Origin: Gremmenia infestans
Taxonomy: Eukaryota > Ascomycota > Leotiomycetes > Helotiales > Hamatocanthoscyphaceae
Assembly: GCA_032629725.1 (NCBI GenBank)
Contig: JAFEVB010000008.1
Span: forward strand, 1,550,001 to 1,614,000
DNA length: 64,000 nucleotides
Reading direction: 5' to 3'
Both the position numbers and the translations under genes were made by a program. A model generated the notes under the pieces. It ran no database searches, was not told where the DNA came from, and saw nothing but the letters and a program-made list of their open reading frames with translations. Positions 35,579 through 46,231 of the stretch are shown one piece after another; within the stretch, counting starts at the first letter, position 1; each line of letters starts with the position of its first letter.

Positions 35579-36427
35579 CTAAATATGCGCTTGAGTAGCC
35601 CACAGTTCAGATACACAATTCCAATATCTCTCCGTATCACGCATCATAGCCTGGAGATGAGGAATATCGCCCTCTTTCAAGAGCTGTAAATTCACGTCCT
35701 CAGCCTCAGCTTCCCTCGCATGCTCCTCTATCGGGCCCGGCAACACGAGCTTATCCACTGCACTGTATACATACAGCCTGCATGCATTCTTGTCAACCAC
35801 AGTCCAGTCATTCAAATACATCCGCGCCTTGTCTAGAATATGTTGGTGTCCGAAAATGGCACGGAAAACAGCCCACGGCCCCAGCCACATGGCCATCAAA
35901 GCCGCTCCGGGATACCAGAGAAGACCTTTCGGAAGAGCGGTGGCAAAGGCATGGAATCCTGTGATGAGACTAGACTCGCCTGGGGCAGAGTCTAGGATGA
36001 TAGCCTTGACGGGGAGGACATTGCCTGTTTCCTCCTTGTATAGGCGACAGACATCCGTGAAGCCAACTGCACCGCCGTTGCTGACAAGATGAACAAGGAT
36101 CTTCTTTTCTGGAGCCGGGTCGCTGTTGATGGCTGCAACGACGGGTTTGACGAGATTGTGGCGCGTCTCGTTGCTCGTGTAGATGAAGAACTCAATGAGC
36201 GACTGCACTGCTATGATGCGGGCGCTGGGATAGAGAGTGTGGTAATGGTTGTAGAATGATTTGAGATAGCGGGATTTCGGACCTACTCCCATCCACTGGA
36301 AGAAGATGATGGTCGTGGGATCATTATTGCTAGAGCTCACCGGCGCATCTGGTGGAGTGTAAAGTGACACCAACGGGTTTATCCGCGTGAACTCGAGTTC
36401 TTGTACGACGACGTTGCTCATGGACAT
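35579..36427 (-). CDS. DUF829 / PaxU-like alpha/beta-hydrolase family protein
   Basis: A single exon, 282 aa, from ATG 36427 to TAA 35579. It begins with beta-strand and loop features of the TMEM53/DUF829 family (TTIIFFQWMGVGPKSRYLKSF). It carries the nucleophile-elbow-like HLVSNGGAVG (Ser116). The lid region LPKGLLWYPGAALMAMWLGP is hydrophobic, and a late acid/His region includes YVYSAVDKLV. The family includes PaxU of indole-diterpene clusters, but most members have no proven reaction. No signal peptide is present. It lies alone next to the tRNA-like gene, and a TATATATA box sits about 50 nt upstream. Not part of a visible cluster. Confidence 0.78.
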   Translation of the reverse strand: MSMSNVVVQELEFTRINPLVSLYTPPDAPVSSSNNDPTTIIFFQWMGVGPKSRYLKSFYNHYHTLYPSARIIAVQSLIEFFIYTSNETRHNLVKPVVAAINSDPAPEKKILVHLVSNGGAVGFTDVCRLYKEETGNVLPVKAIILDSAPGESSLITGFHAFATALPKGLLWYPGAALMAMWLGPWAVFRAIFGHQHILDKARMYLNDWTVVDKNACRLYVYSAVDKLVLPGPIEEHAREAEAEDVNLQLLKEGDIPHLQAMMRDTERYWNCVSELWATQAHI

Positions 36428-38062
36428 GATGGATGCTCTTGCTTGCGATGTTTAAATCCAGCGCTGATGAGTGTGTTATATATACTCTGTACAAAACGTT
36501 GGAACGCGCGGATATGCGCGTACCCCTGTTCCATGATCAACCTCGTGATTCATAGGGTAGTTTTGTTCAAACATCTTTGGAAAATCGTGCGAATTCTAGA
36601 GCAGATACGTCGAGATGTATGGATTGAATTAAAATACCTGTAGATGTCTTATAAATCTCCACCGCGAGGACGTAGCTAGTCTTAGCGCTAAGCTCAAGCC
36701 TCAACATGTGATAGTCACCTGACACTAAATGCTTCATAAAGTCGGCGGTTGAAGCTGACTAGTTGTGTCTTCCTCTTATATGTATATCTCTAGAAAACAG
36801 CTGTGATAAATTAAAGAGCTTGAACCTTATGATAATTTGATGATAAACACACAAGAATAGGTGGTAGGAAAGATTAGGACTTAATCCTTCTCCTACCCAC
36901 GGCTGATCAAATACATTATGCATTCTAAGCTATTCTAGGAACGACTAGCTATCTTACCTTACGGACTCTTGAATGTTGATAAAGAGCCATGGTTTCCCCG
37001 GACTTGAGACCTTTACTCTCCAGGATTCTTTAGCTCATACGAGCAACTGCCGTGTTTCTCATAATATATTTTTCATTCAAGGAGAAAGGAAGTTTCCGTC
37101 ACCGTACTTCTAAAGGTCATTTTGTGTGTATAACGGCAGTTGAGGTCGAAGCATTTGCCGAAGATTAACAACCAAATCCCCGTGCTCTCCCCACAACCTC
37201 ATTCCAACTGCTCCTTCCCGTCAGCGCAGCCATGCACCTGCCACGATAGTCCGCCGAACACACGGTAAGATAATGCACTAATACCTGCGATATATTGCAC
37301 CGGCATGTACTTCCTGCGATCCGTACACTTACAACCTATCGCCTCTTTCCTTACCCCGCCACTTGGGACGCCACACCTTTCGCGGGGTCTCCGTCATTCC
37401 GCGGCCGGCTAATCCATCTTCCAGAGAGCATCTTAGACGAGTATGAGTATGGGGAGCAGAGCGAATCCTCATCTTCTTCTTGGATCTGCTCCGTATCTGC
37501 CCCACCAGTACAGTGCAGTGCATCTCCAATCATCTGGAATGTAATACCATGGCAGCGGGCCTTATTCCCAATACGTACCTAAAGCCCCTTGCTGCCAGAC
37601 AGATGGTCAGCGAGTAGTCAGGAAGCTGAGGCACAAGCCTTCTTCAGGTTCGTCAGATACTTTTCGGCAGCTCTCTTATACGCTGTTTTCCTTCGAGCCC
37701 TTCGAGATTGCCTGAAGATGCTCTTACTCTGCGCCCTGTCTGTACAGTTGCAATGCTCGTTTTACCAACGTGTAGCCGCACGTCGACGTTTACTGTAGAC
37801 TGCCTTGGGGTGGATCTCTAGATGCAAGGCTTCGGGCTGGATGTGGACTCGAACTGCATGAAGGTACCCGTCTCTCCCGTGACTGCTTCGTCATTCATCT
37901 GCTCTTCCTTCCTCTTGGAACGAAAGTGGAGTAGATGGATGTTCTCTATTTATATTCCTCATGTTCCCCAGTTCATACCGTCAAGGCCTCGTCAATATAC
38001 AATGCTGAAAATGCCTCATTAATTGTATCCCTCTTGTATCATCCTCATACTACATCGCCATC
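36428..38062. other. Intergenic, no gene seen
   Basis: 1.6 kb. The left half is AT-rich, the right half of mixed composition. Short ORFs only. A TATTTATATT element near 37948 precedes the P450 ATG by about 110 nt. Confidence 0.4.
36476..36484 (-). promoter_or_regulatory. TATA box candidate for the DUF829 gene
   Basis: TATATATAA read on the minus strand, about 50 nt before the ATG. This implies a very short leader if used. Confidence 0.35.
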
Positions 38063-39899
38063 ATGGTGGCAGAAACTTTACTCGAAGCTGTGGCGCGCAA
38101 CTGGCCAGTCGTTCTAGCAGTTGTGCTGGCCTCGTATCTGCTTAAGAATCGATTTACACGGGGTCTCAACAAGTACCCAGGACCATTTCTAGCATCAATC
38201 ACAGACTGGTGGAGATTTTGGATTGTCTACAAGAGAAGACCTGAAGTCGAGCATATCAGGTTACATGCCAAACACGGGGATGTTGTCCGACTAGGACCTA
38301 ATGATCTCTCTTTTGCAAACCCGCAAGCTTTGAAGGATATCTATGGACTAAACAAGGGATTCATCAAGGTAAGTTATAAGACCGAGGGGTCAGGGAAAGA
38401 ACAATTCCTGACAACGATTGCAGTCAGAGTTCTACCCCGTGCAACAATCAGTAGCAAATGGACACCGTTTGCCCTCCCTCTTCAGCTCAACGTCTGAGCC
38501 GTTTCATGCACAACTTCGCCGAAGCGTCAATAGCGCCTTTTCCATGTCAACACTGATCCAATATGAGCCATTCGTCGATTCCACCACCGAGCTCTTTCTC
38601 TCCCAAACAGACAAGCTCTATGCCGAAACAGGGGAAGCATGTGATTTCTCAAGGTGGCTGCAATTCTACGCATTTGATGTCATTGGCGAAATGACATATA
38701 GTAAACGCCATGGTTTCCTTGAAGAAAACAAAGACATTGACGGGATTATAAAATATCTCGGGGGTCTATTCGACTATGTTGCACCAGTACATCTCCACAC
38801 AACCACTATACACAGCTCCAAAATCCCAACTGACACACACTAGATCGGCCAAATACCCTTCCTCGATTTACTCTTACTCAAAAACCCGCTCTACCTTCTT
38901 GCCGCAAAATACGGCCTTATAGATGCCACCTTCCCCGTGGCCCGCTTCGCACAACAACGTATGGCGGAACGCTACCCCTCCACCAAGGACCCCTCCATTC
39001 TCCCCACCACTACATCTCCCGCCCAGCAATCACAACCAGACCTCCTCTCCAAATTCATGCAAGCCAAAGACTCGCGCCCAGAATTCATGACCGACTCGCT
39101 CGTCACGACCATGGCCGTCAGCATGGCCTTCGCCGGCTCCGAAACGACCGCCATAAGCCTGAGCTCCGTCTTCTACTTCCTCCTGCGCCATCCAGCCTGT
39201 CTTGCACGCCTCTACGAGGAGTTGGATGGCAGGGCAACGGAGGGCTATTTTGGGGACTGCGAGATGGGTGTTGTGACCTGGAGCGAGAGTCAGGGATTAC
39301 CGTATCTGGATGCGTGTATCAAGGAATCCTTCCGCTTGCACCCTGCGCCCGGCCTCCCTCTCGAACGCATCGTCCCGCCCCAAGGCGCGCACATCGCAGG
39401 GCACTTCGTGCGCGGAGGTACGGTTGTCGGCGTTAATGCCTGGGTTGTGCATCGCAGGCCTGAGGTCTTTGGGGACGATGTCGAGGTTTTTAGACCGGAG
39501 CGGTGGTTGGTGGATGAGGCCAAGGATAAAGTGGAAGAGGAGAGCAGGATTAAGGAGATGGGCGCTACGATGTTGCATTTCGGCATGGGGGCTCGGACGT
39601 GTATCGGGAAGAACATCTCGCTGCTAGAGGTTTATAAACTCATCCCCACTGTTTTACGGCGCTTTGAGGTATGCCTTTCCCCCATTATTCTCTCCTCATT
39701 CCTTTTCTTTTCTTCATTTTTTTGACCTTATGTATCCAAGGGGTGGAGGGTGGAGAGAATGCTAATGTGATGTGGTGCTGCGTAGGTTCGTCTCGAGGAT
39801 CCGGATAAGGAGTGGACAGTTCATAATGCTTGGTTTGTGAGGCAGCTGAACTTCCGTACTACGTTCCGCCGCAGGGAAATCACACGGCCGATATCGTGA
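38063..39899 (+). CDS. Cytochrome P450 monooxygenase (pisatin-demethylase-like group)
   Basis: The model is join(38063..38368,38424..38786,38844..39668,39786..39899), 535 aa, all junctions in phase 0. The N-terminus has one TM helix (WPVVLAVVLASYLL) and a Pro-rich hinge (KYPGPFLASITDWWRFW), so the enzyme is ER-anchored with its catalytic domain in the cytosol. Further motifs are the I-helix AFAGSETTA, the K-helix KESFR (about residues 383-387), the PERW-type FRPERW, and the heme loop FGMGARTCIGKN with axial Cys near residue 476. The hinge and heme-loop wording are those of the fungal CYP group that includes pisatin demethylase and trichothecene oxygenases. It would need a P450 reductase encoded elsewhere. 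No cluster partner lies beside it, so the substrate is unknown. Confidence 0.93.
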
Positions 39900-40002
39900 T
39901 ACCCTACCTACCTATCAGGTCCGCATGAATAAAAACATAAAAATGGCGTCCTAGATGTAAGACGAGAAACGGGATGATACTCGATGTCTTGGACGGAAAG
40001 AA

Positions 40003-40055
40003 AAGGAAAGGAAAGGAAAGGAAAGGAAAGGAAAGGAAAGGAAAGGAAAGGAAAG
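40003..40055. repeat. GGAAA pentanucleotide microsatellite
   Basis: About ten uninterrupted copies of a five-base purine unit directly downstream of the P450 gene. Confidence 0.9.
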
Positions 40056-40541
40056 ACGAACAGGAGAGACAGGCGGTGTGTACACTGGAATGAGCATATG
40101 CAGCGTTTTCTTTTTTTCTTTTGGGATACAGTATCCATACCAATTTATTCAGCAAAACATGGAATCTACACTATATGCAACTTTCCTTCCGTGCATGCAC
40201 ATACCCTCTGTCTCTGTCACCGTCCGCCTGTAAGATACGTTCCATTTCCCCTCCCACGTGACCCGTACCCGTGTAACCTCCACCCACGGCATGTCATGCA
40301 TCCGAATCAGAATACACACCCCCTCCTCCTTGCTCGATGCGCACATCGGGGCGGAATTGATTGGTATACGGTACTCGAGAGTCCGGGGTAGGGTTCGGAA
40401 ATGAAAGATCCCTTCCTTGCTAGAGGGAGAGACATGATGTAACGGAGCGAGGCTGAACAAAGAAAGGAAATAGGGAATTGGCTTTGTGAGAGTTGGGTGT
40501 AAATTGGGCAAGGCAAGGTAAGGCGGGGTTCTTTCTTCCTT

Positions 40542-40549
40542 TTATATAC
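40542..40549 (+). promoter_or_regulatory. TATA box candidate for the cupredoxin gene
   Basis: TTATATAC about 175 nt before the ATG at 40722, in a pyrimidine-rich promoter. Confidence 0.4.
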
Positions 40550-40721
40550 CGCAGGTGGAGGAGCGTGTCTCTTTGTTTGTTCCTGTCCCAACTCCCAGGA
40601 ATCGATCGTTCTACAATACTTGCTCTTAATTCTCGTCGACTTCAACGAGTGACACTTACACTTACACTAACGCTGACATTGACATTGATACGAAACAAGA
40701 AACACAGGCTCTGAATTGAAA

Positions 40722-41604
40722 ATGTTCCCCAGTCGCTTTTTACTTACCGTTGGCCTGGCTGCGGTTGCGACTGTTGTGTGCGCCAAGGATATTGATATTG
40801 ATGTTGGTGAGGAGGGCATTAAGTTCGAGCCTAATACTACGACGGCTGATGTGGGTGATGTGTGAGTTTTATCTTCTTCCCCAGGACTGGAGTTGAGTTG
40901 ATGGGATGCTGATGAGGGTAGTTTGAACTTCCACTTCTACTCGGCGACTGGACCGCATTCTGTTGTATCGGGCGGTTTTGATAGTCCTTGTGCACCTGCC
41001 GCCAATGCTTTCTTCTCTGGGCTCATCGATGGTAATGATGCTGGTGTAAGTGCCACTCCAAACCCGAGAAAATTCAATTCCACAGACCCTGTTTGTACTT
41101 GGAGAAGAGAGGAATGAGAATGAGAAGAATGATTCGAAACTAACATCAACTGATATAAAGAATTCAACCTACATCATCAACGTGATCTCTACCGACCCCA
41201 TCTGGTACTACTGTTCCGCACACAAGCACTGCCAAGGCGGCATGGTCGGCGTCATCAACCCTCCTTCTACAAACAATACCCTTGAAGCCTACGCAAAAGC
41301 TGCTTCGAGCGTATCTGCGGCTTCTGCGCCCAGTGCGCCTGTGGGAGGTGTTGCAACTACCGTCTCGGCTGCATCGCCTACGGATACCTCGAGTATGGAT
41401 ATGACCATGGGCATGAGCTCCAGCATGAGCATGAGTGGTTCTGCTCTCAGCTCTGCTACGAGTGCTGCCGCGAGTAAGGCGAGCTCTGCTGCCTCCAGCG
41501 CTGCGTCTGCGTCGGAGACTAGTAAATCGGGAGCTGAGGCCACGGCTGGGGTGAAAATTGGATTGGGTGCTGTACTTGGTGGTATGGTTGCTCTTTTGGC
41601 TTAG
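40722..41604 (+). CDS. GPI-anchored serine-rich cupredoxin-like extracellular protein
   Basis: The model is join(40722..40861,40922..41045,41161..41604), 235 aa. The signal peptide is MFPSRFLLTVGLAAVATVVCA. A plastocyanin-like domain follows, with GPHSVVSGGFDSPC, WYYCSAHKHCQGGMVG and FEPNTTTADVGD. The His, Cys, His and Met fit a type-1 copper site. Then comes a Ser/Ala-rich stalk including a Met-rich stretch (DMTMGMSSSMSM) that could bind copper. The C-terminus (AGVKIGLGAVLGGMVALLA) is a hydrophobic GPI-attachment tail. Introns start GTGAGT and GTAAGT. The architecture matches fungal extracellular serine-rich (cupredoxin, Gas-like) cell-wall proteins induced on surfaces and in host contact. 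Copper binding is inferred from ligands; no enzyme activity is expected. Confidence 0.87.
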
Positions 41605-41976
41605 GCTGAAGGATTGTGTGAAGAGCAAACAAGCATGATGATGAACGTTGATATTTGATGAGCTCTGGCGTTGGTGCTTTTGAGATCGAGTTGAGCCTAA
41701 GCATGTAATTTAGCAAACCGCGAGGAATTTCACGCAAATGACACATCAGAATTTTACGAATAGTATTTGTTGTGATTTCATAGTGTTAGGTTTTTTAAAG
41801 GAGGGAAAGATTTGTTTGCATCCGAAGAACATGATTTTGGCGGGGGAGGAAATGACTCCACCAGACTCCAACGCGTGACTTAACACCCCCACCAAAAATA
41901 TTTACAAAAAGGACTCATCACCACCACCACCACATCAACAAACAAATTGTATTGAATAGTAAATACCAACGCAATC
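41605..41976. other. Intergenic, promoter of KRS1
   Basis: 3' flank of the cupredoxin gene and a short CA-rich leader to the ATG at 41977. Nothing else seen. Confidence 0.4.
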
Positions 41977-43951
41977 ATGGCGGACGAAGCAACTGCGCCT
42001 GCACCTGCAACTGCATCTGCTGCCCCCACCGAGGCCCTGGCAAACCTCCATCTGGACGAAGTCACCGGCGAAAAGGTCTCCAAGTCTGAATTGAAGAAGC
42101 GCCAGAAGCAACGCCAGAAGGACGAAGCAAAGAAGGAGAAGGAAGCTGCAGCGCCTCCCAAGCCTGCAACCGCCAAGAAGAGCAATGCTGAGGCCGACGA
42201 GAAGGAGTTGAATCCAAATGTAGATCCAACCCCCTCAACCCCTCATTGCGGGCAATTGATACTGACTGCGGGGTAGCAATATTTCGAGATTCGATCGCGC
42301 ACAATCAACAAGCTCCGCCAGACCAAGAACCCAAACCCATACCCTCACAAGTTCCAAACAAACTACGATGTGAGGAATTTCGTCAAGGAATATGAATCGC
42401 TCAAGTCTGGGGAGCACAAGAAGGAGGTTGAGATTAGGGTGGGAGGCAGAATTTACAACAAGCGTGCGTCAGGAAACAAGCTCGTCTTCTACGATATCAG
42501 AACAGAGGGTGTCAAGGTACAGGTCATGTGCCAGGCTCAAGAGGCCAAGGAAGGTGGAGTTCCATTTGAGGAGCAACACGAGCATCTGCGACGAGGAGAC
42601 ATCATTGGTATTGTCGGCTACCCAGGACGGACTGCACCTAAGAAGCAGATAGCAGAGGGCAAGGAAGGAGAGCTTTCTATTTTTGCTACTGAGATTGTTC
42701 TCCTCACGCCATGTCTGCACCAACTTCCGGACGAGTACTATGGATTCAAGGATCAAGAGCAAAGACATCGCAAGAGATATCTGGATTTGATCATGAATGA
42801 GCCAACACGGAACGTCTTCCTCACTCGCTCCAAGATGGTCACCTATATCCGCAAGTACTTTGATGAGCAGGATTTCGTAGAAGTCGAGACACCAATGATG
42901 AACCCCATCGCAGGAGGCGCGACAGCCAAGCCCTTTGTTACCCACCACAACGACCTCAACATGGACATGTTCATGCGTGTGGCTCCAGAGCTTTACCTCA
43001 AGATGCTTGTTGTCGGTGGCCTAAACCGAGTCTATGAAATGGGTCGCCAATTCCGCAACGAAGGCATCGACCTAACCCACAACCCAGAATTTACAACCTG
43101 CGAATTTTACATGGCCTACGCCGACGTCTACGACATCATGGACATGACCGAGGAATTGGTCTCCGGCCTCGTCAAGCACGTTACGGGCGGCACAACCACC
43201 AAATACCACACCCAGCACGGCGAAGAATACGAAGTCAACTGGGCAGCACCGTGGCGACGCGTAGAGATGATCCCTGCGCTAGAAGAAGCAACCGGCGAGA
43301 AATTCCCACCAGGCGATCAGTTGCACACGCAGGAAACAAACGAGTTCTTCAAGCGCGTGCTCAAGAAGATGAAAGTCGACTGCTCGCCCCCGCTAACCAA
43401 CGCCCGTATGCTGGATAAATTGGTCGGCGAATTCATCGAGGAGACTTGCGTGAACCCAACCTTCATCACCGGCCACCCGCAGATGATGTCCCCGCTCGCA
43501 AAGTACCACCGCGATCTCCCCGGTCTCTGCGAACGCTTCGAGGCCTTTGTGTGTAAGAAGGAAATCGTGAACGCCTACACCGAACTTAACGACCCCTTTG
43601 ATCAGAGATTGAGATTCGAGGAGCAGGCTAACCAGAAGGAGCAGGGTGATGATGAGGCGCAGATGATCGATGAGAACTTCTGCCAGAGTTTGGAGTTCGG
43701 CTTACCGCCAACGGGCGGCTGGGGAATGGGTATTGATCGCTTGGTCATGTTCTTGACGGATAATTATAGTATCAAGGAGGTCCTGGCATTCCCGTTCATG
43801 AAGGAGGATACGAGTAAGAAGCCGGAGAAGTTGGCCGCAGAGGAGGTGGGCATTGAGGCTAAGGCTGAAGAGGGTATTCGTAAGTCCCCTCTTTCTTCTT
43901 CGAACTTGATTTGTGACTTTACTAACCTGTTCATGTGTAGCACATAAATGA
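41977..43951 (+). CDS. KRS1: Cytosolic lysyl-tRNA synthetase (class IIb)
   Basis: The model is join(41977..42219,42277..43879,43941..43951), 618 aa. Activates lysine with ATP and charges tRNA-Lys. A Lys/Ala-rich N-terminal tRNA-binding helix (KSELKKRQKQRQKDEAKKEK) comes first, then the OB-fold anticodon domain (VGGRIYNKRASGNKLVFYDI). The class II catalytic core follows: motif 1 in VEVETPMMNPIAGGA, motif 2 in FRNEGIDLTHNPEFTTCEFY, motif 3 in GGWGMGIDRLVMFLTD. The length and N-terminal extension are those of the eukaryotic cytosolic enzyme, and no mitochondrial presequence is present. The last intron (GTAAGT..TGTAG) leaves a tiny final exon ending PHK*, as opposed to reading into the intron. 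Convergent with COX15 and ends about 400 nt from it. Confidence 0.96.
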
Positions 43952-44346
43952 TTGGTGAAATTACGGGAGGCTAGCTTCATATGAAAGACCAGGTGCCCAT
44001 TCATTCCCGAGCTGATCGTGGAGATCAAGTTCTTGAAAAGCTCTTGAAAAGCTCTTGTACTTTTCACTCGACTACCTACACTAAACAACAAGCAAACTAC
44101 CGCGTTCTGTCTGTCGAATTAACCCAGCAAGGTGCGAGCGATATAGAAATCAATCAATAGAAGAATAAAAAAGTTCGTACGTCCGAGGTCATCTTGCTGC
44201 TAGGTATTACAGAGTAGTGATTCTTTCTTCATTCCCTTCATTCGTCTCTTGACCCAACCCATGATATAAAACACTATCCCTGCCATGCTATGCCATTCCA
44301 GTCGACTATCGAACACCCATACTATATACAACACCAACACCACCAC
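43952..44346. other. Convergent 3' region of KRS1 and COX15
   Basis: Terminators and 3' UTRs only. A short CTCTTGAAAAG duplication occurs near 44031-44054. Confidence 0.4.
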
Positions 44347-45928
44347 CTATACATTCTTCGGCGCCTTTAGCACCTTTCTAACATTGTTCACCTCCCCCTT
44401 CTTCACCCCCTGCACACCCACCCTCTTAGCAACCATCCCCGCCGTGCGCGTCGGAATCCACGTCCTCGACCCCAGCACCAGCACCTGCGTCAAGAGCGCC
44501 AAACTCCCCGCCTGATGCGCAGCCGCCAGACCCGTAGGCACAAGATAGATCAACGTCGAGATGCCCAGCGCGACTTGCAAGCACACCACATGCACAACGC
44601 CCAGCATGCCCTTGCTACACGCAACCGGCATCGCGGCCCTAACCTGCTTATTGAAGCGCGAGTATGCCAACAGCCCTACTACGGCTGTGAACGTCGTCGT
44701 AGCTAGGATCCGGTGGTCTAGTTGCACTGTCGACGGGTTCTCTAACATGTTGCGCCACCAGATGTCGCTGCCGTCTTCCTTGCGCGAGTAGAAGGCGCTG
44801 AAAAGCTCGGATTTCGGCGGCGTGAGCCCTAGCCCCATTTTGGGGAACTCGTTGTATATCATGCCTGCATCTAGACCTGCTACCAAACCGCCCGACATGG
44901 CGGTTGTGAAAACGAGGATCGCGAGCCCGGCTACGCTCTTGCGGAATGGTGAGAGCGCGGGGGAGTTCAGGCGTGCGAGGTCTTGTGCTGCTTGTTGCGG
45001 GTTGAGGAGCAGGGCGTTGGTGCGCAGGATAGCGAGTCCGTTCCAGAACATCGCTGTGTAGCAGACGAAGGCTGCGCCCAGGTGCGCCGTGAGCCGGTAT
45101 TGGGAGACGCGCGGGTGCGAGCCAGGCGCGAATAAATCATCCTTGAGCCCGCTCTTTACCATGTACCAGCCCAGGAAGCCCTGGAAGGCTATCAATGTGC
45201 TGATGCCCAGAAGGCGGACACTCATGTTCTTGGAGACGCGGCGACGGGCGACGAAGTAGATGGCGGGGAGCACGAAGGAGAGTCCGACGAAGCGCCCCCA
45301 CAGACGGTGCCCCCATTCCATGAAGTAGATTTGCTTGAATTCCGAGAGCGTCATGTGCGGGTTTAGGAGGGCGAATTCGGGGGATGCCCGGTATTTGCTG
45401 AATTCGGAGTCCCAGTCCGCTTGGGAGAGGGGGGGGAGGGATCCGGTTACGGGTTTCCATTCTGTTATACTGAGTCTGTAACACGCCACTTGTTAGTATT
45501 GTTTGTTTTGGATTAAGGTTAGGAAGGAAATACCCAGATTCAGTGAGTCTTGTCAGACCACCGAAAACAACAATTCCAAATACACTGCCCGCGGATGCTA
45601 AAAGCCAATATGCCACTGCCTTTGAAGATGTCTCGGGGAAGAAACTCTTTTTCCCCTTGGCTTTTGCTTGTCCTTCAGCGGCAATCTTCTGGCTTATTTT
45701 CTGTCCTTTGGCATTTGATATTGATTTGCTTGAATTACTCAACGGAGAAGCAGACCCATGTTCTGCTAAAGGTGTTGTAGAGCTGTTGAATCGTATATTT
45801 CGTGATAGGTTTGCTTTTATAGGAAGTTGAAGTCTTGGACGACTGTATTTTAGACATTGGTGGCAGATGAAGAAATCTTTGGATATACGCGGTGCTGCCC
45901 GACGTAGCCCGGGGATAAGTGAAGCCAT
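44347..45928 (-). CDS. COX15: Heme a synthase, mitochondrial inner membrane (COX15)
   Basis: The model (minus) is 45928-45534 and 45475-44347, 507 aa. The intron (GTATTT..TACAG) splits a Gly codon within RLTESG|LSITEW, the most conserved part of the family. It oxidises the C8 methyl of heme o to make heme a for cytochrome c oxidase. The N-terminus is a mitochondrial presequence (MASLIPGLRRAAPRIS). TM1 holds SAGSVFGIVVFGGLTRL. The heme-site motifs are EWGHRLWGRF, AHLGAAFVCY, QLDHRILA and AHQAGSLALL, each with its conserved His. About eight TM helices are visible. The longer upstream ATG at 46165 would add a poor leader, so MASLIPG is preferred. It shares a 300-bp divergent promoter with the transporter gene at 46232. 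Confidence 0.95.
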
Positions 45929-46231
45929 TGAGAGGAATTGTAGACTTGGGGAGAGGTTCAAGAGAAAGTTGAAGATGGGTCGATAATGAAAGATATAGAT
46001 TATGTAAGCATCGGATATACACCAGATAAATATCAGGACATAGTCGCGGGCCGAGGAATTCCCGATGCCGACTGGGGTCCAAACGCAAACGCGCAAGCTG
46101 GCTCGAGGCTGAGTAGTTGGATTAAATATTAACCACAAATAAAGTGAACAACACCACGCAATCATCTGGATGTCATTTAATTTACCCTATATTCATTTTA
46201 TCCCCCAATGTCTACCGCCTAATCATCCCAT
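45929..46231. promoter_or_regulatory. Divergent promoter between COX15 and the transporter gene
   Basis: 303 bp serving two outward-facing genes; AT-rich near the right end. No specific factor site can be claimed. Confidence 0.4.

Larger units (their letters stand above)
39900..40721. other. Intergenic with GGAAA microsatellite and promoter of the cupredoxin gene
   Basis: It contains the pentanucleotide array and a TATA box, both listed. No ORF supported. Imperfect ACTTAC/ACATTG hexamers lie near 40655-40688. Confidence 0.45.

Noticed and set aside
39908..40155. ORFs with FPFLSF repeats and KGKER repeats around the GGAAA array
   Set aside because: They are translations of the microsatellite, not genes.
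38063..41604. P450 plus cupredoxin as part of a biosynthetic cluster with the NRPS-like end at 1-1213
   Set aside because: They are 37 kb apart with unrelated housekeeping genes around, and no backbone enzyme is beside the P450.
41164..41628. Arg/Ala-rich ORFs antisense to the cupredoxin gene
   Set aside because: They are shadows of the Ser/Ala-rich stalk in opposite frames.
46084..46165. Upstream ATG of COX15 giving a longer N-terminus
   Set aside because: The extension has no presequence character and delays the obvious mitochondrial targeting sequence; the ATG at 45928 fits better.
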